Source of the DNA: RGIG8709 sp045575975
GTDB lineage: Bacteria > Bacillota > Clostridia > Monoglobales > Monoglobaceae
DNA: 15,214 nt
Direction of reading: 5' to 3'
NCBI GenBank assembly: GCA_045575975.1
Contig: JAZNFO010000044.1
Coordinates: 1-15,214, forward strand
The position numbers were made by a program, and so were the translations under genes. This document shows, one piece after another, positions 1-7,379 of this stretch. Positions within the stretch are counted from its first letter, which is position 1; every line of letters begins with the position of its first letter. Under the pieces are notes generated by a model that ran no database searches, had not been told where the DNA came from, and saw only the letters and a program-made list of their open reading frames with translations.

Positions 1-1
1 A

Positions 2-30
2 TTGATTTGTAAGGATATTTATGATACAAT
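2..30 (+). promoter_or_regulatory. Candidate sigma-A promoter with extended -10, upstream of the hydrogenase cluster
   Basis: A -35-like TTGATT at 2-7 is followed, after 17 bases, by TACAAT at 25-30. A TG one base before the -10 hexamer gives an extended -10. Transcription would start near 37 and leave a leader of about 65 bases before the first ferredoxin gene. A second possible -10, a perfect TATAAT at 57-62, has no convincing -35 element at 16-18 bases. Either could drive the co-oriented run that follows. This is a consensus match by eye only. Confidence 0.4.
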
Positions 31-101
31 ACAAACTGCAACCATAGGAGATTGTCTATAATTTTTGAATTATCTTCCATAACGAAAGGATTGATTATAA
101 A

Positions 102-341
102 ATGAAAGTAACAGTATGTATTGGTAGTTCGTGTCACATCAAGGGTTCACGCCAGGTTGTTGAGAGGTTGCAGTTTCTTATAGATGAAAGCAATCTTGGA
201 GACAGAGTGGAACTTGGAGGGACCTTTTGTCTTGGTAAATGTCAGCAGGGTGTGTGCGTAACTGTTGATGAAAAGTTCCATTCGGTTACTCCTGATAATG
301 TTAATGATTTTTTTGAAAATGAAATAGCAGCAAAGGTGTGA
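102..341 (+). CDS. Thioredoxin-like [2Fe-2S] ferredoxin (NuoE/HydC-type domain), first of a tandem pair
   Basis: This small 79-residue protein consists of a single thioredoxin-fold [2Fe-2S] ferredoxin domain of the type found at the C-terminus of NuoE and in HydC of bifurcating hydrogenases. Four cysteines fit the family spacing: C6 and C11 (C-x4-C), then C43 and C47 (C-x3-C). The usual N-terminal helical bundle of NuoE is absent, so it is a stand-alone electron carrier, probably cytoplasmic. A GAAAGGA ribosome binding site at 84-90 supports the ATG. It ends four bases before a paralogue and is followed by a sensory hydrogenase, so a role carrying electrons to or from that hydrogenase is inferred. 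The family assignment is firm; the partner is not known. Confidence 0.88.
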   Translation: MKVTVCIGSSCHIKGSRQVVERLQFLIDESNLGDRVELGGTFCLGKCQQGVCVTVDEKFHSVTPDNVNDFFENEIAAKV

Positions 342-345
342 GAAT

Positions 346-603
346 ATGTTAATTCAGATATGTGTAGGTAGTTCATGTCATATAAAGGGTTCTCCTGAAA
401 TAGTGGAGTTATTTACAAAAGCGATTGAAGAAAATAACCTTCAGGAAGAAATCACTCTTGCCGGAAGTTTTTGTATAGGAGAATGTAATCGTCTTGGTGT
501 TACTGTTCAGGTAGATGATGTTGTGCACACCGGGATTAATCGGGATAATTTTAAAGATTTTTTTGAAGAAAAGATATTATCAGCAATAAAAAATGAAAGG
601 TAG
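346..603 (+). CDS. Thioredoxin-like [2Fe-2S] ferredoxin, second of a tandem pair
   Basis: This 85-residue protein is a clear paralogue of the preceding gene. It shares the opening motif around C6/C11 (C-x-G-S-S-C-H-x-K-G-S) and the C43/C47 pair, so it should bind one [2Fe-2S] cluster in a thioredoxin fold. The start is supported by AAAGGTG at 332-338, inside the end of the previous gene, which suggests translational coupling. Its stop overlaps a possible GTG start of the next gene. The two copies differ in charge and in the segment after C47, so they may have different partners. Function as a small electron-transfer protein for the adjacent hydrogenases is inference from position. Confidence 0.88.
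   Translation: MLIQICVGSSCHIKGSPEIVELFTKAIEENNLQEEITLAGSFCIGECNRLGVTVQVDDVVHTGINRDNFKDFFEEKILSAIKNER
595..600 (+). promoter_or_regulatory. Ribosome binding site that decides the hydS start
   Basis: GAAAGG at 595-600 is 11 bases before ATG 612 but only two bases before the in-frame GTG at 603. The spacing favours ATG 612 as the true start of the sensory hydrogenase. Confidence 0.55.
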
Positions 604-611
604 TGACGAAG

Positions 612-2291
612 ATGCCGAATTGTTTAACATTAAAAAAGTCGAACTGTAAAAACTGTTACAAGTGTATCCGTCATTGTCCTGTTAAATCAATCCGTTTTTC
701 CGGAAATCAGGCGCATATTATTGGAAATGAATGCATTTTATGCGGACAGTGCTTTGTTGTATGTCCTCAAAATGCAAAGCAGATTGTTGATGAAACAGAG
801 AAAGTAAAAGTTTTGTTACAAGGCGGTGGGCCGGTTGTTGTTAGCTTGGCCCCGTCTTTTGTTGCGAATTATGAGGGCGTTGGAATTGGGGCTATGAGAG
901 ATGCACTCAAAAAACTTGGCTTTTACGATGTTGAAGAAACAGCAGTTGGTGCAACAATTGTGAAAAATGAGTATGAAAGAATGCTTCGTGAAGACGAGCG
1001 TGATATTATTATTTCTTCGTGTTGTCATTCTATTAATTTGTTGATACAAAAATATTTTCCTGCAGAGCTTGAATACCTTGCGGATGTTATTTCTCCAATG
1101 CAGGCACATTGTCTTGACATAAAAAAAAGATATCCGGATGCAAAGACTGTGTTTGTTGGTCCATGTGTAGCGAAAAAGGATGAGGCGGAACATTATGAAG
1201 GTATTGTTGATGCTGTTTTGACCTTTGAAGAATTGTCAACCTGGCTTAAGGAAGAGAATATCGAATTAAAGCAAGGAATGGATGAAGCTGTTGAAAGCCG
1301 TGCAAGATTCTTCCCTACAACAGGAGGAATTTTGAAAACAATGACTCTGGATGCTCCCGGATATAACTATATAGCACTTGACGGAGTGCAGAATTGTATT
1401 GATGCTCTGCGTGATATAGAAAACGGGAAAATACACAAATGTTTTATTGAAATGTCTGCCTGTGTAGGAAGTTGTATCGGCGGTCCTGTTATGGAAAAAT
1501 ATAACAGAACAGCTCCTGTTAAAGATTATATAACGATTGCCAATTATGCTGGGAAAAAAGATTTTAAGGTTTCTGAACCAAAACCTGTTGAACTAAAAAA
1601 ACAGTTTGAATATATCGAACACAAGCTTGCAATGCCGAGCGAAACAGAAATTTATGCTGTTATGAGAGAAATGGGCAAATTTAAACCGGCCGACGAACTT
1701 AATTGCGGTTCCTGTGGATATAATACCTGCCGAGAGAAGGCTATTGCTATTTGTCAGGGTAAAGCGGAAATTTCCATGTGTTTGCCGTTCTTAAAGGATA
1801 AGGCAGAAAGTTTCTCTGATACAATTGTTAAAAATACGCCAAATGGTCTTATTGTTCTTAATGAGAAATTAGAAGTACAGCAGATAAATGAATCTGCAAG
1901 AAATATGATGAATATTCGTTCAAGTTCGGATGTTCTGGGTGAAAGTATAATAAGAGTGCTTGATCCCAAGCTATTTAACGAAGTTTTGAGAACCGGTAAA
2001 GACATACGCGGAGAAAGAATGTATCTTGCTGAATACAGGCGTTATGTTGAACAATCTGTAGTGTATGATAAGGAATCCAGACTTTTAGTCGGCATTATGC
2101 GTGATGTTACTGATGAGGAAACAGAGAGAGAAAAGAAAGAAAAAATCAGCCAACAGACTATAGAAGTTGCAGATAAGGTTGTAGACAAGCAGATGAGAAT
2201 TGTTCAGGAAATTGCATCCCTTCTTGGTGAAACTGCAGCAGAAACCAAAATTGCACTTGCTAAGTTAAAGGAGTCGATACAAGATGAATGA
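612..2291 (+). CDS. hydS: Sensory-type [FeFe]-hydrogenase with PAS domain (group C-like HydS)
   Basis: Counting from ATG 612 the protein has 559 residues; GTG 603 would add three. Domains in order are: a 2x[4Fe-4S] ferredoxin domain (C12, C15, C18, C22; C41, C44, C47, C51); an H-cluster domain (about 70-330) with ligands C138, C185, C284 and C288 and the proton-relay cysteine C137; a four-cysteine Fe-S domain (C365, C368, C373, C390); a PAS domain (about 400-500); and a helical, probably coiled-coil tail. This layout, without a kinase domain, matches group C sensory hydrogenases, which are thought to report H2 or redox state rather than to turn over in bulk. The L1 motif reads S-S-C-C-H-S instead of T-S-C-C-P, and L3 reads A-C-V-G-S-C. 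The last eight bases overlap the phosphatase gene, so signal relay through that protein is likely. The sensory role is family knowledge plus context. Confidence 0.88.
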   Translation: MPNCLTLKKSNCKNCYKCIRHCPVKSIRFSGNQAHIIGNECILCGQCFVVCPQNAKQIVDETEKVKVLLQGGGPVVVSLAPSFVANYEGVGIGAMRDALKKLGFYDVEETAVGATIVKNEYERMLREDERDIIISSCCHSINLLIQKYFPAELEYLADVISPMQAHCLDIKKRYPDAKTVFVGPCVAKKDEAEHYEGIVDAVLTFEELSTWLKEENIELKQGMDEAVESRARFFPTTGGILKTMTLDAPGYNYIALDGVQNCIDALRDIENGKIHKCFIEMSACVGSCIGGPVMEKYNRTAPVKDYITIANYAGKKDFKVSEPKPVELKKQFEYIEHKLAMPSETEIYAVMREMGKFKPADELNCGSCGYNTCREKAIAICQGKAEISMCLPFLKDKAESFSDTIVKNTPNGLIVLNEKLEVQQINESARNMMNIRSSSDVLGESIIRVLDPKLFNEVLRTGKDIRGERMYLAEYRRYVEQSVVYDKESRLLVGIMRDVTDEETEREKKEKISQQTIEVADKVVDKQMRIVQEIASLLGETAAETKIALAKLKESIQDE

Positions 2292-3456
2292 TTTATGTGC
2301 AGATATCGGCTGGAAAAGTATAAACCATTATGGTGAACAGCTTTGCGGTGACCATGTGGATATTGTTGAACAAAATGAAAATTCTACAGTTGTTGTGCTT
2401 GCTGACGGACTTGGAAGCGGTGTTAAAGCCAGTATTTTATCAACTCTTACATCGAAGATAATTTCAACTATGATGGCAGAGGGGCTGCCTATTGAAGAAT
2501 GTGTGGAAACAATTGCCGCGACACTTCCTGTGTGTTCTGTCAGGGGAGTTGCATACTCTACATTTACAATTATGCAGATTATCAATAACGAAATGATTGA
2601 GATTATTCAGTATGATAATCCACAGGTAATTGTTTTAAGGGATAACAAAAATTATGATTATCCAAAAACTGAAATGAATATTGGCGGTAAGAAAATATTC
2701 AAAAGTGAAATCCGAATTCAGGAAAATGATATTTTTATTGCAATGAGTGACGGATGTCCCCATGCGGGAATTGGTATGGCATATAACTTTGGTTGGAAAC
2801 GTGAAGAAATTATTGAATTTATGGAAACTATGTCGGTATCTGGACTGACAGCAAAAAATTTATCTACACTTTTAATAGATGAATGCGATAGGTTGTATGG
2901 ACAAAAACCCGGAGACGATGCAACTGCTTGTATTGTGAAAGTCAGAAAAAGGGAGCCGATGAATATTTTATTTGGTCCACCGTCCAATCGTGATGATTGT
3001 GACAGAATGATGTCCCTTTTCTTCTCCAAGGAAGGTAAACACATTATTTGCGGCGGAACCACTTCATCCATAGCGGCAAAATATCTTAGAAAACCGCTTA
3101 AGGCAAGTCTTAGTTTTGAAAACTCGGATATTCCGCCTATTGCTCAGCTCGAAGGGGTTGACCTGGTTACCGAAGGAGTTATAACAGTAAATAGAGTTTT
3201 GGAATATGCTAAAGACTATTTGGGTGAAAACGAAATGTATGAGCATTGGAATTATAAGCGTGACGGGGCATCACTTATTTGTCAGTTGCTGTTTGAAGAG
3301 GCAACAGATATTAATTTCTATGTGGGTCGTGCTATAAATCCTGCACATCAGAATCCTGATTTGCCTATAAATTTCAGCATTAAGATGAATTTGGTTGAAG
3401 AACTTTCAAAAAGTCTTATAATGATGGGAAAAAGAATAAAAGTGAGTTATTTTTAG
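2284..3456 (+). CDS. SpoIIE-family (PP2C-like) serine/threonine phosphatase
   Basis: This 390-residue protein has an N-terminal PP2C/SpoIIE phosphatase domain (about 1-220). Metal-binding aspartates are visible at D41 (A-D-G-L-G-S-G), D156 (S-D-G) and D211/D212 (G-D-D-A-T), so it looks catalytically intact. The remaining 170 or so residues form a second domain that I do not recognise. It begins with a sequence like I-L-F-G-P-P-S and contains a C-G-G-T-T-S segment. The gene overlaps the end of hydS by eight bases and has AAAGGAG at 2267-2273, pointing to coupled translation. SpoIIE phosphatases usually act on phosphorylated anti-anti-sigma (STAS) proteins or other phospho-Ser/Thr targets. No kinase, STAS protein or sigma factor is visible here, so the substrate is unknown. 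A role as output of the HydS sensor is inferred. Confidence 0.85.
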   Translation: MNDLCADIGWKSINHYGEQLCGDHVDIVEQNENSTVVVLADGLGSGVKASILSTLTSKIISTMMAEGLPIEECVETIAATLPVCSVRGVAYSTFTIMQIINNEMIEIIQYDNPQVIVLRDNKNYDYPKTEMNIGGKKIFKSEIRIQENDIFIAMSDGCPHAGIGMAYNFGWKREEIIEFMETMSVSGLTAKNLSTLLIDECDRLYGQKPGDDATACIVKVRKREPMNILFGPPSNRDDCDRMMSLFFSKEGKHIICGGTTSSIAAKYLRKPLKASLSFENSDIPPIAQLEGVDLVTEGVITVNRVLEYAKDYLGENEMYEHWNYKRDGASLICQLLFEEATDINFYVGRAINPAHQNPDLPINFSIKMNLVEELSKSLIMMGKRIKVSYF

Positions 3457-3467
3457 AGGAGAGAGAC

Positions 3468-4889
3468 ATGAGAAAATTTGATACAAAAGTGCAACATTTA
3501 AAATATAAGGTGTTGCGTGAAGTTGCACGCTATGCTTGGAATGATACTCTTCTTGAAAATGTATTGAAGATACCTGAAATAATTGTTCCGGGAAAAACTT
3601 CCACTATGCGTTGCTGTGTGTATAAAGAAAGAGCAATTTTAAATGAAAGAATTAAAATTGTTATGGGCGGAGACAGAGAAAATCCCAATGTAATTGAAGT
3701 TATTGACATAGCGTGTGATGAATGTCCGTCTGCTGGATATGTTGTAACAGAATCATGCCGCGGGTGTCTTGCACATAGATGTGAAGATGTGTGTAAAAAG
3801 GGTGCTATCACTTTTGACTCAAATCATGTAGCCCATATTGATAAATCAAAATGTGTTGAATGCGGTCAATGTGCAAAAGTTTGTCCTTTCTCTGCGATTA
3901 TAAATCGTAAAAGACCTTGTCAGAATGCTTGTAAGATAAAGGCAATTTCTATAAACGAGGAAGGTGCTGCAGCGATTGACAACAGTAAATGTACTGCCTG
4001 CGGAGCTTGTGTATATCAGTGCCCGTTCGGTGCGATTATGGATAAATCATACATTTTGGATGCTATTGATCTTATAAAAAACAGTAATGGAAATAAAAAA
4101 TATAAGGTTTATGTAATGGTTGCTCCTTCTATTTCAAGTCAGTTTACCTATGCTAAATTAGGGCAGGTAATTAAGGGATTAAAAGAGCTTGGGTTTTACA
4201 CTGTTATTGAAGCGGCTCTTGGTGCTGATATGGTAGCTCAGGCAGAATCAAAGGAACTTTCTGAAAAAGGCTTTCTAACCAGCTCTTGTTGTCCTGCATT
4301 TGTGGCTTATGTAAAGTCGACATTTCCTGATTTAGTACAGTATATTTCACATAATCTTTCGCCTATGGCGACTCTTGCGAAATATATTAAAGACACCGAC
4401 CCGGGTTCAAAGGTTGTATTTATTGGACCTTGTACTGCAAAAAAATCGGAAGCTCAGCTTGATGAAGTTAAGCCTTATATAGATGCGGTTCTTACTTTTG
4501 AGGAACTTCAGGCGCTTTACGACAGTAAGGACCTTGATATTACAACTCTTCCGGAAGATGTTCTGGATAATGCGTCTTATTTTGGAAGAATATTCGCTCG
4601 ATCAGGTGGTTTGTCTGATGCAGTTGCGCAAGGCCTTAAAGAGCAGAATATTGATTTTGACTTAAATGCAATTGCATGTGATGGCATTGAAGCATGTAAA
4701 ATGGCACTTCTCAAAAAAAGTAAGAATGTTCTGAACGCTAACTTTATTGAAGGTATGGCTTGTGTCGGAGGTTGTATCGGTGGTGCAGGATGTCTTACTC
4801 ACGGCGAAAAAAATAAAGCTGAAGTTGATAAATACGGAAGAGAAGCATTTGAAAAGACAATTTCAGATGCAGTATCAGTTTTAAAGTAG
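3468..4889 (+). CDS. hydA2: Monomeric ferredoxin-type [FeFe]-hydrogenase (group B-like)
   Basis: This 473-residue enzyme should catalyse reversible H2 formation with reduced ferredoxin. The H-cluster domain carries L1 T-S-S-C-C-P (proton-relay C274, ligand C275), L2 G-P-C-T-A-K-K (C322) and L3 M-A-C-V-G-G-C-I-G-G (C432, C436), so all four ligands are present. The N-terminal part is unusually rich in cysteine: C83/C86, an irregular C97-C100-C105-C109 group, a ferredoxin motif C129-C132-C135-C139, C151/C155, and a second ferredoxin motif C175-C178-C181-C185. It lacks the [2Fe-2S] domain, PAS domain and NAD-linked subunits of other classes, which fits the group B monomeric type. AGAGGAGAG just upstream gives a strong ribosome binding site. 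It follows the phosphatase by 11 bases and is probably the catalytic partner of the sensor locus. Confidence 0.88.
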   Translation: MRKFDTKVQHLKYKVLREVARYAWNDTLLENVLKIPEIIVPGKTSTMRCCVYKERAILNERIKIVMGGDRENPNVIEVIDIACDECPSAGYVVTESCRGCLAHRCEDVCKKGAITFDSNHVAHIDKSKCVECGQCAKVCPFSAIINRKRPCQNACKIKAISINEEGAAAIDNSKCTACGACVYQCPFGAIMDKSYILDAIDLIKNSNGNKKYKVYVMVAPSISSQFTYAKLGQVIKGLKELGFYTVIEAALGADMVAQAESKELSEKGFLTSSCCPAFVAYVKSTFPDLVQYISHNLSPMATLAKYIKDTDPGSKVVFIGPCTAKKSEAQLDEVKPYIDAVLTFEELQALYDSKDLDITTLPEDVLDNASYFGRIFARSGGLSDAVAQGLKEQNIDFDLNAIACDGIEACKMALLKKSKNVLNANFIEGMACVGGCIGGAGCLTHGEKNKAEVDKYGREAFEKTISDAVSVLK

Positions 4890-4937
4890 AAATAATTAAA
4901 GTTTAACATAAGAAAATTTAAAAAGAGAGGGTCATAT

Positions 4938-5879
4938 ATGAATAAAATTACAGTAATTGGTTCAGGCAATGTAGGTTCCACAATAGCGTATACACTTACT
5001 ATTATGGGGATTGCATCAGAAATTGTTATGATTGATGTTAATGAAGAAAAATCCCTTGGCGAGGCACTTGATATAAGACAAGGTGTTGCATTCTGCAACC
5101 CTGCAAATATTTATGCAGGAACATATGCTGATGCAACCGGTTCAAATATTGTTGTTATCACATCAGGAATGGCAAGAAAGCCGGGACAGACAAGACTTGA
5201 TCTTGCACAGACCAATGTTGACATAATAAAGAGCATTGCGGATAAGATTGTTCCTGTTGCTCCTGAAGCTACATATGTTATTGTAAGTAACCCTGTTGAT
5301 ATTTTAACATATGTATTTTTGAAACATACAGGTCTTCCTCAGGAAAGAGTTATTGGTTCGGGCACAATTCTTGATACAGCAAGGCTTCGTTCAAGAATTT
5401 CGGAATATTATTCAGTGAACCAGAAAAATGTACATGCATATGTTTTGGGCGAACACGGTGACAGCTCGTTTGTTCCGTGGTCACTTGCAAATATTTCCAA
5501 TGTACCGGTTGAAAAATTCAAAGGTGCTATTCAAACAAAAAAAGATTATCCGGAATTTGTGTTGAACGAAGTTGAAGATTATATGCGTAAATCAGGTGCA
5601 AGAATCATTCAGCGTAAAGGTGCAACATTCTATGCTGTGTCCATATCAGTTTGTCATGTGTGTAAATGTCTGTTGAGCGGAATTGATACAACGCTTACTG
5701 TATCAACTATGCTTAACGGTGAATATGGAATTGATGATGTGTGCTTAAGTTTATTGAATGTAGTAGGTAAAAATGGTGCACATTCCAAGGTTATGCTTCC
5801 TCTAAACGATGAAGAAATTTCAGCACTTCGAAGCAGTGCGAATGTATTGAAGGAATTAATTAAAAATCTTAATATATAA
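4938..5879 (+). CDS. mdh: LDH-like NAD-dependent malate dehydrogenase
   Basis: This 313-residue protein belongs to the lactate/malate dehydrogenase superfamily. It shows the Rossmann motif G8-x-G10-x-x-G13, D33 for the NAD ribose, catalytic H173 in G-E-H-G-D, its partner D146, and substrate-binding R149. The specificity position (102 in Bacillus LDH numbering) lies in G-M-A-R-K-P-G and is R80, not Gln. Arg there is the classic determinant for oxaloacetate/malate. The rest of the active site is LDH-like, including T230 in K-G-A-T, so automatic annotation may call it L-lactate dehydrogenase. The adjacent fumarase supports malate. An AGAGAGG site at 4924-4930 supports the start. The 48-base gap before it holds no terminator, so read-through from the hydrogenase genes is possible. 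Likely reaction: oxaloacetate + NADH to malate. Family certain, substrate probable. Confidence 0.85.
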   Translation: MNKITVIGSGNVGSTIAYTLTIMGIASEIVMIDVNEEKSLGEALDIRQGVAFCNPANIYAGTYADATGSNIVVITSGMARKPGQTRLDLAQTNVDIIKSIADKIVPVAPEATYVIVSNPVDILTYVFLKHTGLPQERVIGSGTILDTARLRSRISEYYSVNQKNVHAYVLGEHGDSSFVPWSLANISNVPVEKFKGAIQTKKDYPEFVLNEVEDYMRKSGARIIQRKGATFYAVSISVCHVCKCLLSGIDTTLTVSTMLNGEYGIDDVCLSLLNVVGKNGAHSKVMLPLNDEEISALRSSANVLKELIKNLNI

Positions 5880-5886
5880 AAAAACA

Positions 5887-5894
5887 AGAAAGGA
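5887..5894 (+). promoter_or_regulatory. Ribosome binding site that decides the fumC start
   Basis: AGAAAGGA at 5887-5894 is nine bases from ATG 5904 but directly abuts the in-frame ATG 5895. It therefore favours the later start, which also gives the usual fumarase N-terminus M-E-Y-R-I-E-H-D. Confidence 0.6.
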
Positions 5895-5903
5895 ATGAAG
5901 AAA

Positions 5904-7280
5904 ATGGAATATCGTATAGAACACGATTCAATGGGGGAGGTAAAAGTTCCTGCTGATAAGCTTTGGGCTGCCCAGACACAGAGAAGTCATGAAAACTTTG
6001 AAATAGGGGTAGGTATTGAAACAATGCCTGCGGAAATTATACACGCATTTGGTGTACTAAAAAAAGCCGCAGCTATAACAAATAATACATTACGTCCGGA
6101 AAAAATGACAAATGAAAAGCTTGAAGCAATTAAAACTGCCTGTGATGAGATTATGGAAGGAAAACTTAGTGATAATTTTCCTCTTGTTGTATGGCAGACA
6201 GGTTCAGGCACACAGTCTAATATGAACGCAAATGAAGTTATTGCAAACAGAGGTAATCAGGTTTTAGGTAAAAAGCTGCTTCATCCGAATGATGATGTTA
6301 ATATGAGCCAGTCTTCAAATGATACATTTCCGACAGCTATGCACATTGCTGCTGTACTTATTTTGGAAGATAAGCTTATTCCTGCAGTTCAGGAACTTAT
6401 TGACACATTTAAAAAGCATGAAAAAGAAAATGAAGGCATTGTAAAAAGTGGAAGAACACATCTTCAGGATGCAACTCCTATCACATTCAGTCAGGAAATA
6501 AGTGGCTGGCGTTCAAGCCTTGAAAAGGATATTGAACTTATTAAGCGTTCTATTGAACCGCTTTATGAGCTTGCTCTTGGTGGTACTGCTGTTGGAACAG
6601 GGCTTAATGCACCTCCTTCATTTGCTCATATTGTAGCTGGAGAAATTGGCAATATAACAAATAAGCCATTTGTAACAGCAGAAAATAAATTCCATGCACT
6701 TACATCAAAGGATGAGCTTGTGTTTGCACACGGTGCAATTAAAGCACTTGCAGCAGATATGATGAAGATTGCAAACGATATTCGTTGGCTTGCATCAGGC
6801 CCGAGAGATGGTCTTGGAGAAATCTTTATTCCTGAAAATGAACCGGGTTCATCCATTATGCCTGGTAAAGTTAATCCAACACAGTGCGAAGCTGTAACAA
6901 TGGTTGCTGTTCAGGTAATGGGTAACGATGTTGCAGTTGGTATGGCGGCATCACAGGGTAACTTTGAGCTTAATGTATTTATGCCTGTATGTGTTTATAA
7001 TTTCTTACAGTCTGCAAGACTTATGGCTGAAGCAATTCGTTCATTCAATAAGAACTGTGCAGTTGGTATTAAGGCAAATAAAGAAAAGATGCACCATAAT
7101 CTTCATAATTCTTTGATGCTTGTTACTGCACTTAATCCATATATCGGATATGAGAATGCCGCAAAAACTGTAAAAAAAGCATTTAAAGATAATATTTCAC
7201 TTAAGGAAGCTTGTGTTGAACTTGGATTCTTAACAGCTGAAAAGTTTGACGAAGTATTCCATCCGGAAGAAATGGTATAA
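5904..7280 (+). CDS. fumC: Class II fumarate hydratase (fumarase C)
   Basis: This cytoplasmic homotetrameric-type enzyme interconverts malate and fumarate without an iron-sulfur cluster. From ATG 5904 it has 458 residues, the usual length for FumC. Signature motifs are G-S-G-T-Q-S-N at 100-106, S-S-N-D-T at 137-141, G-R-T-H at 183-186 with the catalytic His, and the mobile-loop signature G-S-S-I-M-P-G-K-V-N at 315-324 with the catalytic Ser. All key residues are intact. ATG 5895 would add three residues but has no room for a ribosome binding site. It lies 24 bases after mdh with no terminator between, so the two are probably co-transcribed. Next to a fumarate-reductase-type operon, the physiological direction is probably malate to fumarate. 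Argininosuccinate lyase and aspartase share the fold, but the N-terminus and motifs fit fumarase best. Confidence 0.93.
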   Translation: MEYRIEHDSMGEVKVPADKLWAAQTQRSHENFEIGVGIETMPAEIIHAFGVLKKAAAITNNTLRPEKMTNEKLEAIKTACDEIMEGKLSDNFPLVVWQTGSGTQSNMNANEVIANRGNQVLGKKLLHPNDDVNMSQSSNDTFPTAMHIAAVLILEDKLIPAVQELIDTFKKHEKENEGIVKSGRTHLQDATPITFSQEISGWRSSLEKDIELIKRSIEPLYELALGGTAVGTGLNAPPSFAHIVAGEIGNITNKPFVTAENKFHALTSKDELVFAHGAIKALAADMMKIANDIRWLASGPRDGLGEIFIPENEPGSSIMPGKVNPTQCEAVTMVAVQVMGNDVAVGMAASQGNFELNVFMPVCVYNFLQSARLMAEAIRSFNKNCAVGIKANKEKMHHNLHNSLMLVTALNPYIGYENAAKTVKKAFKDNISLKEACVELGFLTAEKFDEVFHPEEMV

Positions 7281-7379
7281 GCCGGGAAAATTAGATATTA
7301 CAAGGTTTAGAGTATATAAATTTAACAAAGATAAGGCTAGGGGGGAACACTCCCTTGGCTTAGTCTGGAGGTACAGAAA
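7281..7379 (+). promoter_or_regulatory. Leader between fumC and hdrB with an imperfect hairpin
   Basis: This is the longest gap in the window. The sequence at 7329-7366 can fold into a long imperfect hairpin: 7329-7335 pairs with 7359-7366 (one bulged base, 7363), then a G.G mismatch, a C-G pair, a T.T mismatch and an A/G-rich stretch 7339-7343 pairing with 7351-7355, around a seven-base loop. The stem ends directly before the GGAGG ribosome binding site (7367-7371) of hdrB. No U-run follows, so it is not a typical intrinsic terminator. Possible roles are an attenuator-like or protein-bound element, an RNA-processing stem, or control of ribosome access. A weak promoter-like pair (TTAGAT at 7291, TATAAA at 7315, 18-base spacer) is not convincing. 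Confidence 0.4.

Noticed and set aside
21..47. An eight-codon ORF with AAGGA five bases upstream, possibly a leader peptide
   Set aside because: It overlaps the candidate promoter, is very short and has no regulatory codon run or hairpin; chance is more likely.
603..605. GTG start for hydS
   Set aside because: Only two bases separate it from the ribosome binding site; ATG 612 has workable spacing.
816..1193. Minus-strand open frame inside hydS, and similar antisense frames elsewhere (for example 9216-9509 and 13005-13391)
   Set aside because: They lie opposite strongly conserved coding sequence, have no recognisable domain, and their sequences look like reverse-strand shadows.
4938..5879. 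L-lactate dehydrogenase as the primary call
   Set aside because: The specificity position is Arg rather than Gln, and the neighbour is fumarase; kept only as an alternative.
5895..5897. ATG 5895 as the fumarase start
   Set aside because: The ribosome binding site abuts it, and the usual fumarase N-terminus begins at ATG 5904.
7329..7366. Rho-independent terminator between fumC and hdrB
   Set aside because: The stem has two mismatches and a bulge, and no U-run follows; a ribosome binding site follows immediately.
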